Below are positions 53,232 through 61,014 of a stretch of 64,000 nt of DNA, piece after piece. The notes below the pieces were generated by a model. The model saw only the letters and a program-made list of their open reading frames with translations, was not told the DNA's origin and did no database searches. The stretch comes from Dulcicalothrix desertica PCC 7102 (GTDB lineage Bacteria > Cyanobacteriota > Cyanobacteriia > Cyanobacteriales > Nostocaceae), in assembly GCF_003991905.1 (NCBI RefSeq), contig NZ_RSCL01000026.1:62001-126000 (forward strand), written 5' to 3'. How positions within the stretch are numbered: the stretch's first letter is position 1; each line of letters begins with the position of its first letter. A program made the position numbers and the translations under genes.

Positions 53232-53600
53232 ATGTCATACTTTTTTTCCCTACGTGGTTGGTTAGAAGCCGAACCAGAAAAGTTTGATAAAGCAACTCAA
53301 CTAATAGAGTCATTACAGCGTACTTATGAGCAAGATAGTAAAATGGGTTTTTATCTACAGGGGTGGTCTTGGAATAGAAACCCCATAAATTGGACAGCTT
53401 ATTTATTTTACGGCGCCGACGTAACTGAATCTGGTTTAGAATTATTTGAAGATACACTAGATAAATTAATCAATACACATCTCAATTTATCAGGGTATTT
53501 TCATGCTCAAGGAGAGGATGGAGAGAGAAATTTAGTTTATCACATTACTGATGATGAATTAAGTACAAAAGTCAGTGACGTATTAGTGAAAGTGACGTAG
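53232..53600 (+). CDS. small hypothetical protein
   Basis: A 122-residue acidic protein starting MSYFFSLRGWLEAEPEKFDK, with aromatic-rich strands (GFYLQGWSWNRNPINWTAYL) and FHAQGEDGERNLVYHI near the end. Composition and alternating pattern recall small immunity-type proteins, but this is only an impression. I prefer ATG 53232 over 53208. Its stop adjoins an inverted repeat. Confidence 0.55.
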   Translation: MSYFFSLRGWLEAEPEKFDKATQLIESLQRTYEQDSKMGFYLQGWSWNRNPINWTAYLFYGADVTESGLELFEDTLDKLINTHLNLSGYFHAQGEDGERNLVYHITDDELSTKVSDVLVKVT

Positions 53601-53660
53601 GGTGTGTGACGCTACGACAAAATATCACTGAAAACGATAAGACCTGTAGCGTCACGCACC
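53601..53660. repeat. GGTGTGTGACGCTAC inverted repeat
   Basis: GGTGTGTGACGCTAC (53601-53615) pairs with GTAGCGTCACGCACC (53646-53660), 14 of 15 bases. It follows the stop codon directly; a known type of cyanobacterial intergenic repeat. Confidence 0.75.
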
Positions 53661-54019
53661 GACTATAAATAATGCCTGTTAATAATCTTTATTTTACCAC
53701 AGAGACCACGAGAGAAACAGAGTCAGACAAAAATAGGCGCCATTTTAGACTGAGAAAACTTTTTAATCCTACCAAAAAGACCAAATTTTAGATTCAAGTA
53801 AAACCTGAGCAAGATTTTTTAACGTTTGTACACCCTGGTCAACAATATCGTAACAATATTATTAGCTACTTCCCAAAGTAATCTTTCGTAATTTACCTGT
53901 ATATTATATTGAATTAATAAAGCATCTATCTCACTTTTGTGAAGATTCATTGTTGTAGCTAGAAAAATATTTCCCTATTGGTACTATTATATCATACAGG
54001 TAGGGAAAGGTTTTAGACA
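53661..54019. other. gene-free spacer
   Basis: About 360 bases with an ACCACAGAGACCACGAGAG motif (53696) related to that at 15073, and one GGCGCC. A TATCATACAGGTAGGGAAAGG stretch just before 54020 may hold the ribosome site of the next gene. Confidence 0.4.
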
Positions 54020-54673
54020 ATGACTACAACCCTTGATGCAAGTAATCTCACGTTAAATCAAGTCAAAGCGCTCTTAAAATTTCAATCAACTTTTAACAAC
54101 TCCTTTACGTCTTTGTTGACTTTGGAACCTTTAACTGAATCTGAGCAGGAGGAATTAGAGGAAATTAGGAAGTTGTTTGACTGCTACTATGGAGATGGAA
54201 AAATTAGTGAAGGGCAAATAAGATTTTTATTTTTGGCGCCTCTACTTAGACTAGCAGGATTTTATATTCCTCGCATTAAAATACTTTTAGAAGAAAAAAT
54301 CGCCGATATCTTAGTAGAAGATAATGACAGGCTGATTAAAGGGCGTATGGATATATTAGCTTTAAATAGACAGATCGAAGAAACTGAAGTAACGCCATTT
54401 TGGGTTTTGGTTATCGAAACCAAGAATAGTAGTATAAATGCATTGGAAGGATTACCTCAATTGCTTACCTACGCATATGATGCGATTAAAGAACAATCAT
54501 CAGTGTGGGGGTTGTGTACAAATGGTATGGATTATCAATTTGTTTATATTCAGCAAGCAAATTCACCTGTCTACCAGTTATTGCCAAAGTTGGATATAAC
54601 TCGTGCTAGTTCATCTGTTGAATTGCTACAAGTCCTCAAAGCTATTCGCAAACAGTATTTTGGCATGAATTAA
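54020..54673 (+). CDS. PD-(D/E)XK nuclease-like protein (restriction subunit R-like)
   Basis: A 217-residue protein. The nuclease core pattern is visible: Glu in EKIADILVEDND, Asp in KGRMDILALN, and Glu-x-Lys in WVLVIETKNSS, followed by QLLTYAYDA. This matches the stand-alone N-terminal-domain-like proteins annotated as type I restriction R subunits, without helicase or partner M/S genes here. An antiphage or DNA-repair role is possible. It stands alone. Confidence 0.72.
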   Translation: MTTTLDASNLTLNQVKALLKFQSTFNNSFTSLLTLEPLTESEQEELEEIRKLFDCYYGDGKISEGQIRFLFLAPLLRLAGFYIPRIKILLEEKIADILVEDNDRLIKGRMDILALNRQIEETEVTPFWVLVIETKNSSINALEGLPQLLTYAYDAIKEQSSVWGLCTNGMDYQFVYIQQANSPVYQLLPKLDITRASSSVELLQVLKAIRKQYFGMN

Positions 54674-54951
54674 CTTGCTATTGGTTTGGGGGCGCCATAA
54701 GTGCCTTGTTTGAGGTAGGCGACACGACACCCGCTTTATAAGAAAGAAATATTTGAACTAATAATCTTGACTATAAGAACTGGTTATGAAAAGCTATGTC
54801 TTTGTGAAGATTGACAGAAATGCATAAGAGTAGGCACAGTTGTATTTATAAAGTTAAGTAAAGGTTATTTAAGAATTAAGTCTTTTTAATGTGTAAGAAT
54901 ACGCAGGTTGTTATTGTAAGTACATCGTCAAAAATTCATGGTATTAGAAAT

Positions 54952-55053
54952 ATGAACTCATCAAATCCAGGTCAATTGGGTGTTTCAATCGCTATGGGTG
55001 TTGCTGTAATGTTGACCAGCGTCAGCGTTATTACGATTATGAGCATGTTTTAA
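54952..55053 (+). CDS. 33-residue single-pass membrane peptide
   Basis: The frame reads NSSNPGQLGVSIAMG followed by a hydrophobic helix (VAVMLTSVSVITIM) to the end. A polar N-terminus and one membrane span resemble the small subunits of photosystem or cytochrome complexes, though it matches none that I know. A strong terminator 40 bp downstream and a 280-bp free leader upstream suggest a separate transcription unit. The ribosome site is weak. Confidence 0.55.
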   Translation: MNSSNPGQLGVSIAMGVAVMLTSVSVITIMSMF

Positions 55054-55092
55054 ATAACTGTATCAACAATCATTTTGGTCATAAAACTTAAT

Positions 55093-55122
55093 AAAGCCTC
55101 TCTCTTCACTGAGGGAGGCTTT
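55093..55122 (+). terminator. rho-independent terminator after the small peptide gene
   Basis: A 12-bp stem (AAAGCCTCTCTC with GAGGGAGGCTTT, one G-T pair), a six-base loop and a short T run. Confidence 0.85.
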
Positions 55123-55148
55123 TACATTTACATATATATAAGATTTTT

Positions 55149-56028
55149 ATGACTGATAAAGCTCAATACTTATTGGAATTACTAAAACGTAATGTTAAAG
55201 CTTATATTGCCAACCCGAAAACGAAAGCTGTAATGGTTACAGGTTCCGTTGCAGAAGGTTTATGTGATGAATACTCAGATTGCGATGTGATGCTTTATTA
55301 CGATGAATTGCCTTCTGAAGAAGAATTGCGCCTCGCGCGTGAGCAAAATCAAGGTGTAGAGTTAATTGGGGTTTTGGGTGATAGACAAGAGGGCGCCGAG
55401 GAGCGAGACTTTCGTTGTAAACGGGGTTGAATGTCAATTCGCTCATGCGACGATAGCACAATGGGAAAAAGAAATTTCAAGCATCTTAGAAGAGTTTGAT
55501 GTTAAATCTCCTATTATGAAAGCGATGTCAGGAACGCTGGTTGGGATTCCGTTGTACGGGGAAACGTTGATTGAGCAGTGGAAAGCAAAAATTGCGGATT
55601 TTCCGGATGGACTCGCGCAAACAATGGTCGAGCATTATCTCAAGTTTGTACCTATTTGGGGAATGCAGTCTAAGCTTGCGAAAAGAGATACAACGCTTTG
55701 GTACTACCAAATAATGGTTGAATCATCCCAAAATCTTCTTGGTGTGTTATCTGGATTAAACCGCTTGTATTATTCAACGTTTCAATTTAAGCGGATGAAC
55801 AGATTTATTGAGCAAATGGAGATTGCCCCTGTTAATCTTGCCTCTCGTCTCGAAGGTTTGTTTAATCATGAAGCTACCATTGCAGTTGATGAACTTGAAG
55901 CATTAGTTCAAGAAACTCTAGAACTTGTGGAGATTCATATGCCCGAAGTTGATACTTTTAAAGTAAAACGGAAGTTAAAGTGGAGACAGCAACCGTGGAA
56001 ACAGGCGCCTTCCTCAAGCCCTCTCTAG
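55149..56028 (+). pseudogene. nucleotidyltransferase-like gene with a frameshift
   Basis: The first frame (55149-55430) has a nucleotidyltransferase motif VTGSVAEGLCDEYSDCDVML (G-S-x10-D-x-D pattern). Near 55385-55400 the coding continues in the +1 frame (ETFVVNGVECQFAHATIAQW) to 56028, with a helical C-terminal half (LLGVLSGLNRLYYSTFQFKR). The first frame alone ends in meaningless residues at 55430. A single-base gain or two-base loss in the GC-rich stretch around GAGGGCGCCGAGGAG would explain it. It may be a true lesion or a sequencing error. The intact product would be about 292 residues and resembles aminoglycoside-type nucleotidyltransferase-like proteins. Confidence 0.75.
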
Positions 56029-56391
56029 CTGCTCTCTCTGTACCCTCTGCGCCTCTGTTAATTCACTTTCATCTGTTACAATTTTCCCCAATATATCGCT
56101 AAAATAAACAACTTCGTAATTAGGTGCCAGTTCTATTTGCAGTTGCTTCCAAAGTTTAATTGCCTCTTCATCAAAATCTGCTTCTACTTCTGGGCTAGAA
56201 AAGCCAGGTGAGTTTGTGGGGTCATCCCAGTTTAATGTTGTGTTGTAAACTGCTGCCCATTTATACAATCTGCTTATAGTTTCTTGACTTAAAGGCAGTT
56301 TTGCAGGGTCGATATTACCAACTAGGTCTCCCGATGCCCACCATAAAGGGTAACATCCGTAGTCTGCCATTAGTTTAATTTTGGTTGACAT
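56014..56391 (-). CDS. conserved hypothetical protein
   Basis: A 125-residue acidic protein with MADYGCYPLWWASGDLVGNI, PLSQETISRLYKWAAVYNTT and LNWDDPTNSPGFSS; the middle segment DFDEEAIKLWKQLQIEL is helical. I recognise the pattern as a widely conserved bacterial hypothetical, perhaps immunity-like, but no function is known. It overlaps the end of the convergent nucleotidyltransferase gene by 15 bp. Confidence 0.65.
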   Translation of the reverse strand: MSTKIKLMADYGCYPLWWASGDLVGNIDPAKLPLSQETISRLYKWAAVYNTTLNWDDPTNSPGFSSPEVEADFDEEAIKLWKQLQIELAPNYEVVYFSDILGKIVTDESELTEAQRVQREQLERA

Positions 56392-56729
56392 AGATGTTTT
56401 AATTGATTTTATATTAAATTTTAGAACAGACGTGCTATTACAAATTTACGTCTCCACAGTCCTTTAGTTTATACAGATTTTTTCCAATATATGTATACGA
56501 ACAAAACTCTATGTAATGTTACGTTAGAAATAGCACGCATCAGTTTATTAGACTTAATCTTTTGTAAAACAGAACTCAAGTATAAAAAATGTCATCCTCG
56601 TTAATAATTTATACGAGTTCTTAATAAGCAATTGCATATTTTTGGTCGTTCATAAATTTGGTAAAAATCTTAAAGATGCTTCGTTCCTCAGCATGACAAT
56701 AGTGTGGATTTTATTCGTTTGCGGTAGAG
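56392..56729. other. gene-free spacer with one REP-like repeat
   Basis: About 340 AT-rich bases. The only recognisable item is one copy (56674-56698) of the AGATGCTTCGTTCCTCAGCA repeat, the inverse of the family at 26384. Confidence 0.6.
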
Positions 56730-56942
56730 TTAACCTCCGCCAACAATTGTGACTATTTCTAGGTTGTCGTTGGCTTTGATTTTTGTGGTTTCCCAGTGTT
56801 GTCTGTGTAAGATTTCGCCGTTGTATTCAACGGCAACGAGACGGGGGTTAAAGCCTAGTTGTTGAAGTAAGTCAGGTAAAGGGGTTTGCTCTGTACATGT
56901 ACGGGGTTCGCCGTTTACCTGAAGTGTTATTTGCTTTGACAT
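56730..56942 (-). CDS. thiS: sulfur carrier protein ThiS
   Basis: A 70-residue ubiquitin-like protein ending in the diagnostic Gly-Gly (IVTIVGGG), the site of thiocarboxylation in thiazole synthesis. QITLQVNGEPRTC, LPDLLQQLGFNPRLVAVEYN and LEIVTIV follow the family. It starts one base from the end of the thiE-type gene on the same strand, so the two are an operon. Confidence 0.92.
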   Translation of the reverse strand: MSKQITLQVNGEPRTCTEQTPLPDLLQQLGFNPRLVAVEYNGEILHRQHWETTKIKANDNLEIVTIVGGG

Positions 56943-56943
56943 A

Positions 56944-58002
56944 TTACTTGCGTTCAGATTGAATGCGGTTCAACTGCGATAGTAAATATTGTGTTACTAA
57001 GGTTGGTTGTTCTGCTTGCATTAAACTTCGTACTACTGCGACTCGACTGGCGCCTGCGTCGATAACATCATTAATATTACTAGTATCGATTCCACCAATC
57101 GCGAACCAGGGTATTGTGCTATGCTGGGCTGCATATTGTACATATTCTAAACCCGCTGCGGCTTTCCCTTCTTTGGTAGGTGTTTCATATACTGGCCCTA
57201 CACCGATATAATCGGCGCCATCTGCAATTGCCTGTTGCATTTCTTGCGGATTTGTGGTAGAACGACCTATCAAGCGCTGTGGTCCGAGTAGCTGACGCGC
57301 TACTGAAATGGGCATATCTTGTTGCCCTAAATGTACTCCATCTGCATCTACCGCTAACGCTAAATCAACGCGGTCATTGACTATAAACAGGGCGCCGTAA
57401 TTGCGACATAAATCTCGTAGTGATACAGCTAAATCAAGACGTAGCGTATCGTCGGCATTTTTGTCACGGTACTGTATCAAAGTCAATCCACCTTTAAGTG
57501 CGGCTTCGACGGTTCCAATTAAATTTTCTGACGGGGAGGTTACAAGGTAAAGACGCGCACGCAAAAGCATTTGATGCCGCTCATAACCCATTAAATTCGT
57601 TTCTAGGGTGTAAACTCGATAACGCATCTGCTTAAAAGCAATTCCCATATTGGAATTGACGAGCTTGCCATACTCTTCTAAAACTCGCAACGCTTCTTGA
57701 ACGCGACAAAAGTTAGCTTGCAAAAGTGCCCTGATACCAGAACGTGTTTCTTCTTGTGGGTGAGTAATTTCTGTCCCTGTATCACATAAAGTATCACGCG
57801 CTGCACGTAATTCAGCAGTATGCCAACTAGCGATTTCTTGCCGTAGTTGCTTGCATTCAGAAGTCATTTGGACGTTGTTTAACCCAAAGCGACACCATTC
57901 TTCTATGACTCGCAACCCTTCGCGCGCACGGTCTAAGTTAGCATCTAAAATGCGGTAAACAACTTGCTGTATCTGCTGTTTCTGGCTGTATGGCTCGACC
58001 AT
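56944..58002 (-). CDS. thiE: thiamine-phosphate synthase with cyanobacterial N-terminal extension
   Basis: ThiE joins HMP-pyrophosphate and thiazole phosphate to thiamine phosphate. The C-terminal TIM barrel (from about residue 145) has YLVTSPSENLIGTVEAALKG, LIQYRDKNADD, LFIVNDRVDLALAVDADGVH, GRSTTNPQEMQQA, DYIGVGPVYETPTKEG and AIGGIDTSNI. The N-terminal 140 residues (YRILDANLDRAREGLRVIEE) are a helical domain found fused to ThiE in cyanobacteria; its role is unknown. I start at ATG 58002 (MVEPYSQKQQ), the usual family start, rather than 58098. No TPP riboswitch is recognisable upstream. Confidence 0.93.
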   Translation of the reverse strand: MVEPYSQKQQIQQVVYRILDANLDRAREGLRVIEEWCRFGLNNVQMTSECKQLRQEIASWHTAELRAARDTLCDTGTEITHPQEETRSGIRALLQANFCRVQEALRVLEEYGKLVNSNMGIAFKQMRYRVYTLETNLMGYERHQMLLRARLYLVTSPSENLIGTVEAALKGGLTLIQYRDKNADDTLRLDLAVSLRDLCRNYGALFIVNDRVDLALAVDADGVHLGQQDMPISVARQLLGPQRLIGRSTTNPQEMQQAIADGADYIGVGPVYETPTKEGKAAAGLEYVQYAAQHSTIPWFAIGGIDTSNINDVIDAGASRVAVVRSLMQAEQPTLVTQYLLSQLNRIQSERK

Positions 58003-58321
58003 TACAACAACCCCATTAGTGCTTTCATCGTAATAGCCAGCCTGTTTCATATTGGCAACGTGTTTCGCATTCGTGTAAAGGTTTGTTATCGTCTTCAAGT
58101 TAATAAACGCAGGTTGGCGAAACCCAAAGATATAAGCAAAGTGCTTACCTTCCTACTTTGTATCAAAAATAGCCAATTGGTCAATATGTCCTCTGGTTTA
58201 CTTGACTCCGTAACTTTACGTAGTCAAGAATAAAGAGTTTTAAAAACTATGTAATAAACATCATCGACATATTGACAATAAAAGTATAAAAAAGTCTTGT
58301 TGGTTAAAGGAGTGCAAAAAA
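58003..58321. other. spacer between divergent thiE and the DUF1565 gene
   Basis: About 320 bases without a supported gene. AAAGGAG (58305-58311) lies ten bases before the TTG start of the following gene. Confidence 0.5.
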
Positions 58322-60091
58322 TTGATTAACTCTTACTCTTTCCCTAAATCGTCTCGGTCGGGCAATTTGCCAAATAGTTCCGCATTTTGTCATTATCCAT
58401 CATATTGGTTCCTCAAAATTAACGAGATTACTTCGGTATTCCGTTCGTCAGTACTATTACTTGGCTTAACCATTACTGTCGCATCGACTATATTGTCAAG
58501 CGCTTTTTCTAGCACTGCCGTTGCTCAAACTCAATCGTCGCAACTTAGAACAGTTCAGGGTGAACAAACAATCTCTCAGGTTAATGTCCTATTTGTCAAC
58601 CCAAGTGCTGGAGATGACAAAACCGGAAATGGGAGTGAACGTACTCCATTTAAGACTATTACCCAAGCTTTGCATGTTGCAGCGCCACAAAGCACGATTA
58701 TGCTTGCTCCTGGTACATATACTGAGCAAACAGGTGAAGTCTTTCCTTTGATACTCAAACCAGGAGTTTCTATTCAAGGCGATGCTAGTACTAAAGGACG
58801 CGGTATTGTAATTCAAGGTGGCGATGATTATCTTAGCCGTACCTTTGGTAAACAAAACGCTGCAATTGTTGGCGCCAATCAAGCATCTATTACTGGTATC
58901 ACAGTAATGAATCCCAAACCACGTGGATACGGGATTTTGATTGAGTCAACCAACCCTACAATTAGTGAGAATACCTTTGCAGGCAGTACCCAGGACGGAA
59001 TTTCGATCACAGGTAATGCCACACCAGTTATAAGCAAAAATTATTTTTATCAAAATAAAGCAAACGGACTGACAGTTTCTGGTTTTGCTCGTCCCGAAAT
59101 TAGAGATAATATTTTTCAACAAACAGGATTTGGTATTAATATTGCTCAAAGCGCGGAACCATTAATTATTGGTAATCAAATACAATTCAACCGAGCAGGA
59201 ATTGTTGTCCAAGCATCCTCACGTCCGAAATTGCGTAATAATTCAATTCAAAGTAACCGTGAAGATGGGTTAGTCGTAATTGCTCAAGCAGTACCTGACT
59301 TGGGTAGTGCAACAGAACCAGGTGGTAACGAGTTCCGCAACAACGGACGTTATGATATCAACGCTTCGGCATCGAAGCAGTTATTTTCTGCCGTTGGTAA
59401 TTCTATAGCAAGTAACCGTATTGCGGGTAAAGTTGATATTAGTGGCAATACAACTCCTGTAGCCACTGCCCAATCTGTTTCAACTCCAACAGAATCTAGT
59501 AACGAGATTACGTTTACTGCGCCATCCTCAACTACTAACATTGCCCGCAATAATATTATTAGCAACCGTACTTCTAGACAACCTTTAAACAGTCAGTTAA
59601 CGCCGTTGCGACCAATAAACTCACAACTTGGTGCATCATTGGCGCCTCAAGTTGCCACTAATGATACACCCCAAATTAATTATGTCCGCATTAGCCCAGA
59701 AACTGTAGAATTTACGGCGCCTGCTTCTGCATCAACTCAGCTATCAGCACCTCAACCCTTACAACCCATTCAAACAATCAATCCCAATACCAACACCAAC
59801 ACCAGCAATATAATTCAAATGCCAACATCTACAATGGCGCCGATGCCTAATAACCAGTCGTCACAAATTGCCACTGCATCTACAGGCATAAGATACCGAG
59901 TGATAGTACCCACATCAAACGAACGAGACGAAGATGTAATTCGTTTCCTTGCTCCTGGAGCTTTCCGCACTACTGTACGTGGACAAGGAGTAGTTCAAGT
60001 GGGAGTATTCAGCAACACTTTCAACGCCGAACAAATGTTAAGAGTTCTTAACAATAATGGCTTGAAAGGAATGATTGAACCTCTGAATTAG
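58322..60091 (+). CDS. exported DUF1565 right-handed beta-helix protein
   Basis: A 589-residue exported protein starting at TTG 58322 behind a good AAAGGAG. Residues about 1-75 contain a long signal or anchor (VLLLGLTITVASTILSSAFS, then AVAQT). The beta-helix domain (about 90-360) begins VLFVNPSAGDDKTGNGSERT and has repeated N-x-I/F turns (NPTISENTFAGSTQDGISI). A Pro/Thr/Gln-rich linker follows, then a SPOR-like C-terminal domain (VQVGVFSNTFNAEQMLRVLN) that may bind peptidoglycan. It is paralogous to the protein at 61015. Role unknown, perhaps polysaccharide or cell-surface related. Confidence 0.8.
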   Translation: MINSYSFPKSSRSGNLPNSSAFCHYPSYWFLKINEITSVFRSSVLLLGLTITVASTILSSAFSSTAVAQTQSSQLRTVQGEQTISQVNVLFVNPSAGDDKTGNGSERTPFKTITQALHVAAPQSTIMLAPGTYTEQTGEVFPLILKPGVSIQGDASTKGRGIVIQGGDDYLSRTFGKQNAAIVGANQASITGITVMNPKPRGYGILIESTNPTISENTFAGSTQDGISITGNATPVISKNYFYQNKANGLTVSGFARPEIRDNIFQQTGFGINIAQSAEPLIIGNQIQFNRAGIVVQASSRPKLRNNSIQSNREDGLVVIAQAVPDLGSATEPGGNEFRNNGRYDINASASKQLFSAVGNSIASNRIAGKVDISGNTTPVATAQSVSTPTESSNEITFTAPSSTTNIARNNIISNRTSRQPLNSQLTPLRPINSQLGASLAPQVATNDTPQINYVRISPETVEFTAPASASTQLSAPQPLQPIQTINPNTNTNTSNIIQMPTSTMAPMPNNQSSQIATASTGIRYRVIVPTSNERDEDVIRFLAPGAFRTTVRGQGVVQVGVFSNTFNAEQMLRVLNNNGLKGMIEPLN

Positions 60092-60096
60092 TTAGG

Positions 60097-60151
60097 AGTG
60101 CTGAGTGCTGAGTGCTGAGTACTCCTCACTCAGCACTCAGCACTCAGCACT
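60097..60151. repeat. 24-bp perfect hairpin of GTGCTGA/CTCAGCA heptamers
   Basis: Three AGTGCTG units (60097-60120) and their inverted counterparts (60128-60151) are separated by seven bases. It lies between convergent genes, probably a two-way terminator, and supplies the stop codon of the gene at 60137. Confidence 0.85.
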
Positions 60152-60922
60152 TTCCACTCTGACAATGGATTTTAATTTCGATGCGAAAGATTCAGAGACT
60201 TTGGTTTTTTCGGGAGTGAATTGTTCAATAGCAGGGTGATGAGTTGCTGGTGGCAACATTTTGACCAGCTGTGTTGCTACATGGGACTGAGATTTATGTT
60301 CGACTAGTTCAATATTTGGTATTGGTGGTCGGCGAACAGCTGTCCAGTCTAGCATTGTATTATTTTTTTCGCCTTGATACGAATTCCCACTATCAGTACG
60401 ATTTCTATTAGATTGATTATTAGTATCTTTTTTATCTAATTCAACACTCAAGTTGTTTTCGGTTCGAGAATTTTGGATATATGTATTTTGATAGTTGTTC
60501 GTTTGGGGAACAGGTGGTAATGCTGGCAGTTGTTGCGATGTTGATGTGGGTGTTGTTAAAATTTGAGGAAATTTGCTGCAAATCAAACGCTCAAATTCCA
60601 TGTTGAAATGGAACGATGCTTGCCCACGTCGCAACCAAATATTAAGAATTTGCTCAACTGAAATGGCTTTGTATCGACCTTGATATAAGGCTTCTACCAC
60701 TGCTAAGTGTAGCCAATGCAATGGAAATTGCACCTGCCAGCGCGCGATTAACTCGTTTGCTTTGTAGCCACCTAGGTCAAAACTGTAATGAGTTAATAAG
60801 CTTACTGCTAGGTTTGTGTAGTTTCCATAATAGTTCTCGTAGCTGTCATAGTTGTCCGGTATGGAAGCGGACATCTGACTTTCAGCTTTGGGTATTAAGC
60901 AGAGATTGGTCTCCCGTCGCAT
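60137..60922 (-). CDS. conserved cyanobacterial hypothetical protein
   Basis: A 261-residue soluble protein. The N-terminal half holds a conserved helical block: LAVSLLTHYSFDLGGYKANE, WLHLAVVEALYQGRYKAISV, EQILNIWLRRGQASFHFNMEFE. The second half is low-complexity Asn/Thr/Ser-rich with a helical end. The helical block resembles small DNA-binding domains, but I would not assign one. The final residues VESAEC and the stop are read from the heptamer hairpin. Confidence 0.65.
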   Translation of the reverse strand: MRRETNLCLIPKAESQMSASIPDNYDSYENYYGNYTNLAVSLLTHYSFDLGGYKANELIARWQVQFPLHWLHLAVVEALYQGRYKAISVEQILNIWLRRGQASFHFNMEFERLICSKFPQILTTPTSTSQQLPALPPVPQTNNYQNTYIQNSRTENNLSVELDKKDTNNQSNRNRTDSGNSYQGEKNNTMLDWTAVRRPPIPNIELVEHKSQSHVATQLVKMLPPATHHPAIEQFTPEKTKVSESFASKLKSIVRVESAEC

Positions 60923-61014
60923 ATAGCTGGTTGTGCTTTTAGCTACAGTTAAGTATTTCTAAGTAGTTCTTTTATGTAAAAGAAGTGTTCTTAATTCTAC
61001 CTGTAACAATGAAA

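Noticed and set aside
58003-58300. TPP riboswitch before thiE-thiS
   Set aside because: Expected from pathway knowledge, but the conserved CTGAGA and related motifs are not present on the minus strand.
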